Positions 26,111 through 34,606 of a stretch of 49,120 nt of DNA are shown here, piece by piece (within the stretch, counting starts at the first letter, position 1; each line of letters opens with the position of its first letter). The stretch covers positions 1-49,120 of the forward strand of contig JBJMNK010000135.1 of the NCBI GenBank assembly GCA_045804265.1, in the 5' to 3' direction. The notes under the pieces are model-generated. The model did not search any database, had not been told where the DNA came from, and worked only from the letters and a program-made list of their open reading frames with translations. Source of the stretch: JABFXC01 sp045804265. GTDB lineage: Bacteria; Gemmatimonadota; Gemmatimonadetes; Gemmatimonadales; Gemmatimonadaceae. The position numbers and the translations under genes were made by a program.

Positions 26111-27543
26111 TGGCCACCCGCGATTACGACACCGACCACCTGCCGCTGCGGACGAACATCGCCTCGGCCGACATCCCGCTGCCCGCGGTCATCGACTACG
26201 AACAGGTCGACCGCGAGATCGCCGGGACGCTCGCCCCGAGCTTCGGCTGGTTCGGCGCGTTAGGCGTCGCCGTCCTGCTCTTCCTCTGGGGCGCGGGCGT
26301 CTGGACCTACCAGATCTACTGGGGGCTCGGCAACGCCGGCTACGCGCCGCCGGTGATGTGGGGCGTCTACATCATCACCTTCGTCTTCTGGGTCGGTATC
26401 GGCCACGCCGGCACGCTGATCTCGGCGATTCTCTACCTGTTCCGCGCCGGATTCCGCACCACGATCTATCGATGTGCCGAAGCGATGACGGTGTTCGCCG
26501 TCATGACCGCCGGTCTCTTCCCGATCATCCACATCGGCCGGCCGTGGAAGTTCTTCTGGCTCATCCCGTACCCCAACTGGCGGCTGATCTGGCCGCAGTT
26601 CAAGAGCCCACTCGTGTGGGACGTGTTCGCGATCCTCACGTACCTCACGATCTCGAGCACGTTCCTGTACGTCGGTCTCATCCCGGACATCGCGACGCTG
26701 CGTGATCGTGAGACAAACCCCGTCCGCAAGCAGATCCTCGCCGTGCTCTCGTTCGGCTGGCGCAACTCGGATCGCGAGTGGCGCAGCTTCACGCGCGCAT
26801 ATCTCTTCCTCGCCGCGTTCAGCACGCCGCTGGTGCTCTCGGTGCACTCGGTCGTTTCCTTCGACTTCGCGATGGCGCTGGCACCGGGGTGGCACACGAC
26901 GATCTTCCCGCCCTATTTCGTCGCCGGCGCGATCTTCTCCGGCATCGGGATGGTCTTCACGATCATCATCCCGATCCGCCGCTTCTTCCACCTCCAGCAC
27001 TACGTCACGCTCAACGTCATCGACGCGGCGGCGAAGCTCTGCCTCTTCACGTCGATGGTCGTCGGCTGCGCGTACATCATGGAGTTCTGGGTGGCGTGGT
27101 ACAGCGGCAACGCGGTCGAGCAGGACTATTTCTGGAACCGCGTCTTCGGGCAGTGGTGGTGGGCCGCGTGGATCATGCTGATCTGCAACGTCGTGCTTCC
27201 ACTCTCGCTCTTCTCACAGAAGCTGCGGCGGAACACGATCTGGCTGTTCGGTCTCTCGCTGTTCATCAACCTCGGCATGTGGTTCGAGCGCTTCGTGATC
27301 GTGGTGCCGTCGCTCAGCCACGAGTACGAGCCCTGGCAGTGGACGCACTACGCGCCAAGCTGGGTCGACATCTCGCTGCTCGTCGGATCGTTCGGCTGGT
27401 TCTTCATGTGGTTCCTGCTCTTCATCAAGCAGCTGCCGGTGATCGCGATCTCCGAAGTGAAGGAGATCGTGCCGCCGAAAATGTTGAATGCGCACGGCTC
27501 GCATGGCTCGCACGGCGCGACCGCTCACGGGGGGGCGCACTGA
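26110..27543 (+). CDS. actC: Alternative complex III subunit ActC, NrfD-like quinol-binding membrane protein
   Basis: A 477-residue membrane protein with about ten hydrophobic helices, of the NrfD/PsrC family. Typical parts are the YWGLGNAGYAPPVMWGVY and GIGHAGTLISAILYLFR segments in the first third, and the FDFAMALAPGWHTTIFPPYF loop in the middle. ActC is the main membrane subunit where menaquinol or ubiquinol is thought to be oxidised. The C-terminus ends in a short His/Gly-rich tail (NAHGSHGSHGATAHGGAH). It overlaps both neighbours by one base. Confidence 0.92.
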   Translation: MATRDYDTDHLPLRTNIASADIPLPAVIDYEQVDREIAGTLAPSFGWFGALGVAVLLFLWGAGVWTYQIYWGLGNAGYAPPVMWGVYIITFVFWVGIGHAGTLISAILYLFRAGFRTTIYRCAEAMTVFAVMTAGLFPIIHIGRPWKFFWLIPYPNWRLIWPQFKSPLVWDVFAILTYLTISSTFLYVGLIPDIATLRDRETNPVRKQILAVLSFGWRNSDREWRSFTRAYLFLAAFSTPLVLSVHSVVSFDFAMALAPGWHTTIFPPYFVAGAIFSGIGMVFTIIIPIRRFFHLQHYVTLNVIDAAAKLCLFTSMVVGCAYIMEFWVAWYSGNAVEQDYFWNRVFGQWWWAAWIMLICNVVLPLSLFSQKLRRNTIWLFGLSLFINLGMWFERFVIVVPSLSHEYEPWQWTHYAPSWVDISLLVGSFGWFFMWFLLFIKQLPVIAISEVKEIVPPKMLNAHGSHGSHGATAHGGAH

Positions 27544-28043
27544 TGCAGGGAATGATGGGGGTATTTCGCGAGCTCGACGCGGCGACGGAAACGGTGCGCG
27601 CGCTGCGCGCGGAGAAGATCGCCAAGATCACCGCGTACACGCCGACGCCGCGTCACGAGTTCGAGGAAGCGTTCGGCGATCCGCCGAGCAACGTCCGCAA
27701 GTTCACGCTGATCGGCGGGCTGCTCGGCGCGACGTTCGGGTGGTGGATCGCGATCTGGTGCTCGGACTACTGGCCGCTCGTCGTCGGCGGCAAGCCGATC
27801 GCGTCGTGGGTGCCGTACACGATCTTCGGTTTCGAGGTGATGGTGCTCATCGGCGGTCTGTCCACGGTGTTCGGGATGTTCGGGCTCGTCGGCATCCCGC
27901 GACTGGTCACGACCGTCGGCTACGACGCTCGCTTCAGCCAGGGGAATTACGGTGTCTTCGCTGAGGGGACGCAGGAGCAGATGCGAAGCATCGAGGACAC
28001 CATGCGCCGGCACGGTGCCGTGGAGGTGCGCGGTGCGCGCTGA
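27543..28043 (+). CDS. actD: Alternative complex III subunit ActD (DUF3341)
   Basis: A 166-residue protein with a soluble N-terminal part (GVFRELDAATETVRALR) and two membrane segments separated by a short loop (FTLIGGLLGATFGWWIAIWC and IFGFEVMVLIGGLSTVFG), as in the DUF3341 subunit ActD. It is a structural membrane subunit with no known cofactor. The ATG lies in the TGATG overlap with actC. The start in the longer open frame upstream is a shadow of actC. Confidence 0.9.
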   Translation: MQGMMGVFRELDAATETVRALRAEKIAKITAYTPTPRHEFEEAFGDPPSNVRKFTLIGGLLGATFGWWIAIWCSDYWPLVVGGKPIASWVPYTIFGFEVMVLIGGLSTVFGMFGLVGIPRLVTTVGYDARFSQGNYGVFAEGTQEQMRSIEDTMRRHGAVEVRGAR

Positions 28044-28068
28044 CCTGCATGGTCGGAGGACTCGACCG

Positions 28069-28893
28069 ATGACGACCGCGCGGCGTGCAGCCGGGATCCT
28101 CGCCCTCGCGTTAGGCGCGTCGGCGGTATCGGCGTGCTCGTGGTTCACCGACTTCAAGGACCAGCCGGACATCGATCCCTGGCAGTCACCCGCCGACACG
28201 ATCGGTGCACGCGGCAACCCGCAGGGCTCGGTGCCCGTCGGCGGTTCGATCGCCCCGAGCTATGTCGCGTCGTACGCGAACGGCGGCAAGGTGCTCGACG
28301 ATACGCTGGCCGCGCTTCGCAACCCGGTCGCCGCCGACGCGCGCTCGCTCGAGAACGGCCGCAACTACTTCCAGATCAATTGCGCGGTCTGTCACGGGAT
28401 GGCGGGCGGCGCGGCGCCGAGTGGGCCGGGCGCCGGAGCGTTAGGCGACGGGCCGGTGGCCGGCCCAAAGTACGGCTTCTATCCACCGAGCCTCCGCACG
28501 GATCGGGTGCGCGGCTTCAGCGACGGATACATCTGGGGAATCATCCGCAACGGTCGCGGGCTGATGCCCTCGTACGACCGCATCGAGGAGATGGATCGCT
28601 GGGACGTCGTGAACTACGTCCGCGCGCTTCAGGCAGCGAACGTCACGGTGCCGACGAAGCCTGACGGCGTCCCCGGCCAGACGGGAAGGACAGTACCTGG
28701 TTACACGCGCATGGGTCCGACCGTGCCCTCGCCGTACGTGCGCCCCGACGGACGCATCAGCGGCGAAGCGTACGGCCGAGCCGATTCGACGCGCGCTGAT
28801 TCCACCACTCAGGGTCAACCCGCTCCCGCGACCGGGCCTGCGCCCGCGCCGGCGGCTGCCGGGCAGCGCCCAACGCCGGAGACGCCTCAGTGA
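28069..28893 (+). CDS. actE: Alternative complex III subunit ActE, lipid-anchored monohaem cytochrome c
   Basis: A 274-residue lipoprotein cytochrome. The signal ends in a V-S-A-C lipobox with Cys23. One haem site, CAVCH (Cys105-His109), is followed by a class-I style methionine ligand candidate, Met166, in GRGLMPSYD. The last 50 residues are a Pro/Ala-rich tail. ActE accepts electrons from the ActA haems and delivers them to a soluble cytochrome or an oxidase. A GGAGGA at 28055-28060 supports the ATG at 28069. The stop overlaps the actF GTG start as GTGA. Confidence 0.9.
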   Translation: MTTARRAAGILALALGASAVSACSWFTDFKDQPDIDPWQSPADTIGARGNPQGSVPVGGSIAPSYVASYANGGKVLDDTLAALRNPVAADARSLENGRNYFQINCAVCHGMAGGAAPSGPGAGALGDGPVAGPKYGFYPPSLRTDRVRGFSDGYIWGIIRNGRGLMPSYDRIEEMDRWDVVNYVRALQAANVTVPTKPDGVPGQTGRTVPGYTRMGPTVPSPYVRPDGRISGEAYGRADSTRADSTTQGQPAPATGPAPAPAAAGQRPTPETPQ

Positions 28894-30215
28894 GCGCGCG
28901 CCATGCACACGTTTTCTCACGCGCTGAAATCGCGGAAATCGCCGAACGTCCGGTCTCAGCGCTCCCCGCGCGTGCATCGCTCGCACTCGCGGCGGTCGGA
29001 CTGATCGCGTTCCTCGTCGGCGTGTTCGTTTCGCCGAACCGCGCCTGGCGCGCGCTCCATTTCAGCTGGCTCTTCTTCGCGACCGCGTCGTCGGCCGGGG
29101 TCATGTTCGTCGCGATCCAGCGCATCACGACCGCGCGCTGGTCGCGCTCGACGATCCGCTTCGTCGAGGGCTACGTCGCGTTCATGCCGGTGGCGTGGCT
29201 GATCCTCGCGCTGATGGTGCTCGTCGGCCGCGGCCACATCTATCCGTGGTTCGACATGGTGCCGACGGTGAAGGAGAAGGCGATCTGGTTCCGCCCCGCC
29301 TACTTCATCGCCAGGACGTTAGGCGTGTACGGACTGCTGACCGTGATGAGCCTCTGGTACATCTGGTCGTGCGTCCGGCTCGATGTGGGCATCCTCGGCG
29401 ATTGGGGGACGAAGTGGGCGGCGGGATTCCGCGCGCGGATGCGCGATGGTTTCGGCGACGAGCGTCGCGAGCTGCACTCGACGCACTCGTTCCAGGGGAA
29501 GCTCGCCGTCTTCATGGCGATCGTCTTCGGCTTTGGCTGGTGCTCGCTCGCCTTCGACCTGTCGATGGGGCTCGACCTGCATTTCCAGAGCACCCTCTAC
29601 GGCTGGTGGTTCTTCATGGGCGGCATGCTCTGCGTCCTGACGAGCATGTCGATCCTCGCCCGCTGGTGGCGCAACCAGCTGGCGATCCCGCACCTGGTCA
29701 CCGACGTCGACCTGCACGACATCGGCAAGCTGGCGTTCGCGCTCACCGCGTTCTGGGGCTACCTGACGTTCGGCCAGTACCTCGTGATCTGGTACGGCAA
29801 CCTTGGCGAGGAGACGCACTTCATGCGGCTCCGCCTCGTCGGCGTCTGGCTGCCGGTCACGCTGATCACGCTCTTCCTGGTCTTCGTGATCCCGTTCCTG
29901 GGGCTGATGGGGAAGGCAGCGAAGATCTTCAGCCCGGTGATGGTCGTCATCGCGACCGGCTCGCTGCTCGGCATCTGGCTGCTGCGCTATCTCGAGGTGT
30001 ACCCGTCGCTGTACGGTCTCACTGCCACGCTCCCATTCGGACTGTGGGAAATCGCCATCGGCCTCGGCATGCTCGGGCTGTGGGGGACTTGCTACTTCGC
30101 CTTCATGAACGCCTTCCCGCGCCTGCGCGTGTTCATGCTGACGAGCCCCTTCCGCGATGAGGTGCAGGTGCCGGTCGACGCGCGGACGATGGAGCCGCTC
30201 CCGGCGCACGAGTGA
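28890..30215 (+). CDS. actF: Alternative complex III subunit ActF, second NrfD-like membrane protein
   Basis: A 441-residue membrane protein with about ten helices, paralogous in fold to ActC and matching ActF of alternative complex III. Recognisable features are ARASLALAAVGLIAFLVGVF near the start, the SWLFFATASSAGVMFVAIQ helix, and the EETHFMRLRLVGVWLPVTL region. The GTG start at 28890 overlaps the actE stop. It is the last gene of the act operon. No cytochrome oxidase gene follows: the operon ends in repeat R3 against the convergent thioredoxin gene. Confidence 0.9.
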   Translation: MSARHAHVFSRAEIAEIAERPVSALPARASLALAAVGLIAFLVGVFVSPNRAWRALHFSWLFFATASSAGVMFVAIQRITTARWSRSTIRFVEGYVAFMPVAWLILALMVLVGRGHIYPWFDMVPTVKEKAIWFRPAYFIARTLGVYGLLTVMSLWYIWSCVRLDVGILGDWGTKWAAGFRARMRDGFGDERRELHSTHSFQGKLAVFMAIVFGFGWCSLAFDLSMGLDLHFQSTLYGWWFFMGGMLCVLTSMSILARWWRNQLAIPHLVTDVDLHDIGKLAFALTAFWGYLTFGQYLVIWYGNLGEETHFMRLRLVGVWLPVTLITLFLVFVIPFLGLMGKAAKIFSPVMVVIATGSLLGIWLLRYLEVYPSLYGLTATLPFGLWEIAIGLGMLGLWGTCYFAFMNAFPRLRVFMLTSPFRDEVQVPVDARTMEPLPAHE

Positions 30216-30216
30216 A

Positions 30217-30321
30217 CTTCAGCCGTTAGCCGTTAGCCATTAGCGTTGAGCGACTGCGGTTAGGCGGTCGGTAACGGCTAATGGCTAATGGCTAATGGCT
30301 AACGGCTAATGGCTAACGGCT
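30217..30321. repeat. Intergenic heptamer inverted repeat R3, actF/trxC convergent ends
   Basis: The left side (30221-30241) is three tandem units AGCCGTT, AGCCGTT, AGCCATT. The right side (30273-30321) is seven tandem units of AAYGGCT, 49 bases in perfect register (C,T,T,T,C,T,C at the Y position). The two sides are reverse complements and can form a long stem. The element covers the whole gap between actF (+) and trxC (-) and includes the last codons and stop of trxC. It shares TTCAGCCGTT with R1 and R2. Confidence 0.9.
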
Positions 30322-30782
30322 GCTGTGAGCATCCCCTCCAGCTGCGCCAGCGGCAGCGCGCCTGACGCGCGGGCCGCTTCCTTTCCCCCGCTGAACACGA
30401 TCGAGGTCGGGATCCCGCGGATTCCGAACTGCTGCGAGATTGCCGGCGCGCGGTCTGTGTCGAGCTTGGCGACGATCGCCTTGCCTGTGTACTTCGCGGC
30501 GAGTGCATCCACCGCCGGGGCCATCATCTTACATGGGCCGCACCAGTCGGCGTAGAAGTCCACGAACACGGGGATCTGCGACTCGGCGACGGTGCGCGCG
30601 AACGTCTCGCTGTCGAGCTTCAGCGGCCGGTCGAGGAGGATCGGCTTCGCGCACTTGCCGCACTTGGGCTTGTCGGCGATGCGCGTCGCATCGAGCCGGT
30701 TCCACGTCAGGCAGAACTGGCAGCGGACGGTGACCTTCCGGTCGGTGGCTGGCGGTGCGGCAGTTCCTGTCTCGGCGGGCAT
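30306..30782 (-). CDS. trxC: Thioredoxin 2 with N-terminal zinc ribbon
   Basis: A 158-residue cytoplasmic thioredoxin. An N-terminal zinc ribbon is formed by Cys21/Cys24 (CQFC) and Cys41/Cys44 (CGKC), as in TrxC. The redox centre is WCGPC (Cys81, Cys84), followed by the PTSIVF strand with the conserved cis-Pro. TrxC is an oxidative-stress reductant, which fits the peroxiredoxin and SOD nearby. The last residues, AAVSH and the TAG stop, are encoded by heptamer units of repeat R3, so the repeat has taken over the 3' end of the gene. Confidence 0.94.
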   Translation of the reverse strand: MPAETGTAAPPATDRKVTVRCQFCLTWNRLDATRIADKPKCGKCAKPILLDRPLKLDSETFARTVAESQIPVFVDFYADWCGPCKMMAPAVDALAAKYTGKAIVAKLDTDRAPAISQQFGIRGIPTSIVFSGGKEAARASGALPLAQLEGMLTAAVSH

Positions 30783-30865
30783 GACTCCTCCTCTGGAACA
30801 CGGATCGTCACTATATTTGTAATGTCAGCAGCTGCCCGGTAATTGTGTAGCCGGCAACAGCCGAC

Positions 30866-30938
<73 letters not shown>

Positions 30939-30941
30939 CTC

Positions 30942-30992
30942 GTCGCAAGCGAAGGGCCGGCACTCGCCATGAGTGCCGGCCCTTCGTGCGAC
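30942..30992. terminator. Long perfect hairpin after tRNA-Ala
   Basis: Arms 30950-30965 (CGAAGGGCCGGCACTC) and 30971-30986 pair perfectly over 16 bases around a GCCAT loop, and an outer GTCGCA/TGCGAC pair extends the stem to 30942-30992. It lies between the tRNA (+) and the convergent DinB-like gene (-). There is no T-run, but its position suggests it ends transcription from both sides or protects the tRNA precursor. Confidence 0.75.
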
Positions 30993-31022
30993 TGCTTCCA
31001 GCTACCGCGCCCGCGTGACGCG

Positions 31023-31610
31023 TTAGGCGGCCGGCTTCTTCTTCGCCGTCGGCGGCACCAGGTTATTCAGGCGCATGTAGATCGCAACCTGGCTGTAGTG
31101 ATCGGCCCAGTCGCCCGTCGTGATGAACATCGTCTCGGCGCGCGTATACTGGCGCGGACCGAAGAGCTGCATCGTTTCGGCGAGCTTCGAGTCGTCGACG
31201 TTCGCCAGCGCCTGGTCGCAGAAGGCGAACGTCTCCTTGAGCCGCGCGACGAGTGCGTCCTTCCCCGCGGTCGCGGCGACCTTCGTGCGAGTCGGCGCGG
31301 CCATGCCGCCGATCTTTCCGCAGAGGAAGTCGTTTCCCTCCGCCAGGTGCACCATGATGTCGGCAAAGCTCATCTGCGCCGCGGTCGGCTTGAAACCATA
31401 ACGGTCGGCGGGCATGTCATCCGCGGCGTCCATCAGGTTCTTGCCGGCCCTCGTGGCGCCGGTGCGAAACGCCGTCGCCACCGGATTCGCTACGGGTGCG
31501 GCTGGTTGCGCCGCGGGTTGGGCGGCGGCCGTTGGCGTTGCCGCTTGTGCGGCGGCGAGCTGCGGGGCGATTGCGACGGCGAGCGTCGCGGCGAGGATGC
31601 GCATGGACAT
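31023..31610 (-). CDS. Exported DinB-like protein
   Basis: A 195-residue protein with a signal peptide (MSMRILAATLAVAIAPQLAAAQA), an Ala/Pro-rich spacer, and a DinB-type four-helix domain (DMPADRYGFKPTAAQMSFADIMVHLAEGN, later GDWADHYSQVAIYMRLNNLVPP). The helices carry His residues in positions typical of the metal-binding DinB/YfiT fold. The function of exported DinB proteins is unknown. The start at 31610 is chosen from the signal peptide. The TAA stop is part of a CGTTAGGC octamer copy at 31021-31028. Confidence 0.78.
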   Translation of the reverse strand: MSMRILAATLAVAIAPQLAAAQAATPTAAAQPAAQPAAPVANPVATAFRTGATRAGKNLMDAADDMPADRYGFKPTAAQMSFADIMVHLAEGNDFLCGKIGGMAAPTRTKVAATAGKDALVARLKETFAFCDQALANVDDSKLAETMQLFGPRQYTRAETMFITTGDWADHYSQVAIYMRLNNLVPPTAKKKPAA

Positions 31611-31744
31611 TGGGTCGCTCGTTGTGGGGGACGTCCCCGAAGTTGTCCCGCAATGACGCTGCTGTCCAGACGCGAGTGTCCGCCGCTGGGATGTTGGCCT
31701 CCCGTCCCCTCCCGCCACCGGCGCGCCAGGAATAACTTCCGCGC

Positions 31745-32230
31745 ATGACCGCTCTCGCTCCCAACCCTTCGCGCGCCCCCGTCACGGGCGACCGTGCGCC
31801 CGACTTCGCCCTTCAGTCCACGGCGGGGACCACCGTCAGGCTGTCCGAGTTTCGCGGCAAGTCGCCCGTCCTCGTCGCGTTCTTCCCGCTCGCCTTCACC
31901 AGCACCTGCACCGCGGAGCTCTGCGAGTTCAGCGAGAACTTCGACAAGTTCGGCGGAAAGGGGGTCGTCGTGCTTCCGGTGAGCGTCGACTCGGTGCCGA
32001 CGCTGAAGGAGTTCAAGGCGAAGTACGCGATGAAGACCGAGCTCCTCAGCGACTTCAAGCGCGAGGCGTCGCGCGCGTTCGGCGTGCTGCGCGAGGACAC
32101 GTTCTTCTCCGAGCGCGCCTACTTCCTCATCGATCGCGACGGCGTCGTGCGCTGGGCGCACGTGGAATCGAAGCTCGGCGACAAGCGCGGCAACAGCGAG
32201 CTGCTCGAGCGGATCGCCGCGCTTGGCTGA
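31745..32230 (+). CDS. Peroxiredoxin, AhpC/TSA (AhpE/Bcp-like)
   Basis: A 161-residue thioredoxin-fold peroxidase that reduces hydrogen peroxide and organic peroxides. Peroxidatic Cys55 lies in FTSTCTAELC, with a possible resolving Cys60 five residues on. The APDFALQSTAGTTVRLSEFRG start and the AYFLIDRDGVVRWAHV strand are typical. It is cytoplasmic and would be recycled by a thioredoxin, such as the trxC product encoded 1 kb away. The glycosidase gene starts 36 bases after the stop. Confidence 0.93.
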   Translation: MTALAPNPSRAPVTGDRAPDFALQSTAGTTVRLSEFRGKSPVLVAFFPLAFTSTCTAELCEFSENFDKFGGKGVVVLPVSVDSVPTLKEFKAKYAMKTELLSDFKREASRAFGVLREDTFFSERAYFLIDRDGVVRWAHVESKLGDKRGNSELLERIAALG

Positions 32231-32266
32231 CCGCGCGGCGGCGTAGCGCCGCAGCCGCACCCGCCG

Positions 32267-34441
32267 ATGGTCGAGCCTCTCGAGCTACTCGCCCGCGACG
32301 ACAAGTGGTCGCTTGGCTGCGGTGACGGGGCGATCTTCGCCCCGGCGGCGCCGCTCTGGCTCGACGTGCCGGGGTTCTGGGACGGCGCGACGATCTACCA
32401 GACCGAGATCGCGCCGCTGTTCACGGTGGCGGTGCTCGACGAAGAGGGGAAGGAGCTCACCGTCAAGCTGCAGTCGCGGCGCTGGACGCCTGCGGAGCTG
32501 ACGCTCGAGTATCGCCTCTCGAACGGCGTCACCGCCACCGAGGTGCGGACCGTCCATCCGGGCGGAGTGTTCATCTCCGAGTGGCGGCTCCGCGCGCTGC
32601 GCACCGCCCGAGTGCAGATGGTGGCCTGGACCGCGCAGCCCGACGGCCGCGCACCAGCGTTAGGCAGCGAGTGGCCTGGGGCGATCCGGATCGAGCGGCC
32701 GGCCGCCGACGCCGACGGCCGCGCCTCGCCGCTGGTCGCCGAGCTGTCGATGACCGGGATGCCGAGCAGCTGGGGCGCATACGTCAGCGCGAGCGCCGAG
32801 CCGCAGCCGCGATGGTCGCAGACGCAGTTCCCCGAGCGCTGGCGGGGCGACGGCCTGCCGCGCGAGCTGCGCGTGCCGCGCGACGCGACCGGCGGCACGC
32901 TGGTGGCGGCGATCCATCGCGCCTGCCTCGTCGGCGGCAACGGTGCGTCGGCGACGTTCGCGATGCGCGTCGCGCCGGCACGCGAGGACCTCGCCCCGCG
33001 CGAGGCGGAGCCTCCCGTCGCCGGACGGCAGGGAACGTTAGGCGGGGTCAGCCGCCGCCGCTGGGACGCGCTGCTCGGCAGCGCGCCGCTGTTCCGCTGC
33101 TCCGACCCGTACCTCGAGACGTGCTACTGGTACCGGTGGGCAGGGATCTGGCTCAACTCGGTGACGACACCGGCCGGCGCCTATCGCGAGCCGGTGCTCT
33201 GCGAGGGGCCCGGAGACCGGCACATGCCGCGCGCGGCGGCGATCGGGACCGCCGTCCGCGAGCTGCGCTGGCTCGACGACCCCGCGCGTGCGCGCGGCGC
33301 GCTCCGCGTCTTCCTCGCGCGCCAGAGCCCCGAGGGCGCACTGCCGGCGCGCGTGCCCCTCGACGCGGCGGGGGCACGCGGGTGGGAGCCGGCGCCGTGG
33401 GGCGAGGCACTCGCCGCCCTCGACGCGAGCGCGCCCGACGACGCGTTCATGGCCGAGGTCTACCGGCCCTTCGCCCGCCACGCCGAGTGGCTGATCCGCG
33501 AGCGCGACCGCGACGCGACCGGAATGTTCGACGCCTTCGCCGATCCGGCGGCATCCGAGGGGTCGCCGCGATTCGCCGGCCGCGCGTTAGGCAGTGCCCT
33601 CAAGGCGATCGATGCGACCACGTGGGGCTACACGCTCTTCCGCACCCTCGAGCGCCTGGCGCCGCGCGCTGGTGCGCCCGACGATGCGCTGCGCTGGCGC
33701 GTCTTCGCCGAGCGGACGATGCGCGCCGTGCGCGAGAAGATGTGGGACCCGGGCGAAGGCCTCTTTCGCGACTTCGACGCGCGGACGGGCGAACGCTCGC
33801 GCGTGCGGGCCGCCGCCGGGTTCATGGTCTACGCGACGGACCTCGCCAATGCGGACCATCTGTCGGGGCTCGAGCGGAACCTGCTCGACCCGGATCGGTT
33901 CTGGACCGCCTTCCCGGTGCCGTCGGTGTCACTCGATGACCTGTCGTTCACGCCGTATGGCGAGCGCGGTGGCGACGGCGACCCGGCGCCGCGCGGCGGG
34001 CGAGCGATCCCGTTCACCACCAGCGCGGTCATCGACGCCGCCGCCCGCGCCGCCGTCGCGTACGCGCCGCATCTCAGGCCTAACGTTGCGCAGCTGCTCC
34101 ACCGTTTCGTGCGACTGCTCTTCCACGACGGGGACCTCGGCCGCCCGAACTGCTACCCGGACTACAACCCGTTCACCGGCCACCCGTCGCTGGCCACCGG
34201 CACCGACGATCACCTGCTCGCTGCGGTGAACGACCTGATCATCCAGTACGTGCTCGGCATCCGCCCGCACGCGAACGGGATCACCATCGACCCGTTCCCG
34301 TTCTCGCTCGATCACGCCGAGCTGCGGGGCGTCCACGTTCGCGGCGTGGTGCTCGACGTCGTCGTCAGCGGCGAGCGGGTGACCGTGACCGCCGACGGCG
34401 TGAAGCGCGAGGAACGGTTAGGCACGCGGATGGAGCTGTAG
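32267..34441 (+). CDS. Large (alpha/alpha)6-barrel glycosidase-like protein (MGH1/GH63-like)
   Basis: A 724-residue protein without a signal peptide. The N-terminal 240 residues are beta-rich (sugar-binding sandwich); the rest is helical and resembles mannosylglycerate or oligosaccharide glucosidase-type six-hairpin enzymes. Recognisable segments are YLETCYWYRWAGIWLNSV, GDRHMPRAAAIGTAVRELRW, DATTWGYTLFRTLERL and NCYPDYNPFTGHPSLATGTD, followed by LIIQYVLGIRPHANGITID, a usual C-terminal motif in such proteins. The substrate is not predictable. Together with the GH38 and heparinase-like enzymes it suggests glycan scavenging. Codon use is like its neighbours; five octamer or near-octamer copies lie inside. 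Confidence 0.75.
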   Translation: MVEPLELLARDDKWSLGCGDGAIFAPAAPLWLDVPGFWDGATIYQTEIAPLFTVAVLDEEGKELTVKLQSRRWTPAELTLEYRLSNGVTATEVRTVHPGGVFISEWRLRALRTARVQMVAWTAQPDGRAPALGSEWPGAIRIERPAADADGRASPLVAELSMTGMPSSWGAYVSASAEPQPRWSQTQFPERWRGDGLPRELRVPRDATGGTLVAAIHRACLVGGNGASATFAMRVAPAREDLAPREAEPPVAGRQGTLGGVSRRRWDALLGSAPLFRCSDPYLETCYWYRWAGIWLNSVTTPAGAYREPVLCEGPGDRHMPRAAAIGTAVRELRWLDDPARARGALRVFLARQSPEGALPARVPLDAAGARGWEPAPWGEALAALDASAPDDAFMAEVYRPFARHAEWLIRERDRDATGMFDAFADPAASEGSPRFAGRALGSALKAIDATTWGYTLFRTLERLAPRAGAPDDALRWRVFAERTMRAVREKMWDPGEGLFRDFDARTGERSRVRAAAGFMVYATDLANADHLSGLERNLLDPDRFWTAFPVPSVSLDDLSFTPYGERGGDGDPAPRGGRAIPFTTSAVIDAAARAAVAYAPHLRPNVAQLLHRFVRLLFHDGDLGRPNCYPDYNPFTGHPSLATGTDDHLLAAVNDLIIQYVLGIRPHANGITIDPFPFSLDHAELRGVHVRGVVLDVVVSGERVTVTADGVKREERLGTRMEL

Positions 34442-34494
34442 GACCGCGGCGCCACACGGCGGCACGTTCCGCTGAGCGCGCGTTTCCGCCGTCG

Positions 34495-34572
34495 GCGATA
34501 AGCTGTAAGCGGCAAGCAGTCAGCGGACGGCGCCACTAAGACGCCGTTCGCTGACTGCTTGCCGCTTATCGC
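34495..34572. repeat. Intergenic inverted repeat R4, 27-base stem, convergent gene ends
   Basis: Stem arms 34506-34532 and 34542-34568 pair over 27 bases (one G-U) around a 9-base loop. The left arm and its lead-in show a seven-base period: AGCTGTA, AGCGGCA, AGCAGTC, AGCGGAC. It lies between the convergent stops of the glycosidase (+) and hsp20 (-) genes. The sequence differs from R1-R3, but the period and the AGC phase are the same. Confidence 0.88.
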
Positions 34573-34606
34573 TTACTGCCGGATGTTCCAGCGGGCCGGC
34601 CCGCGC

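Noticed and set aside
30221..30321. Possible CRISPR array in the tandem heptamers
   Set aside because: Units are 7 bases with no spacers and no cas genes nearby; this is a simple tandem inverted repeat.
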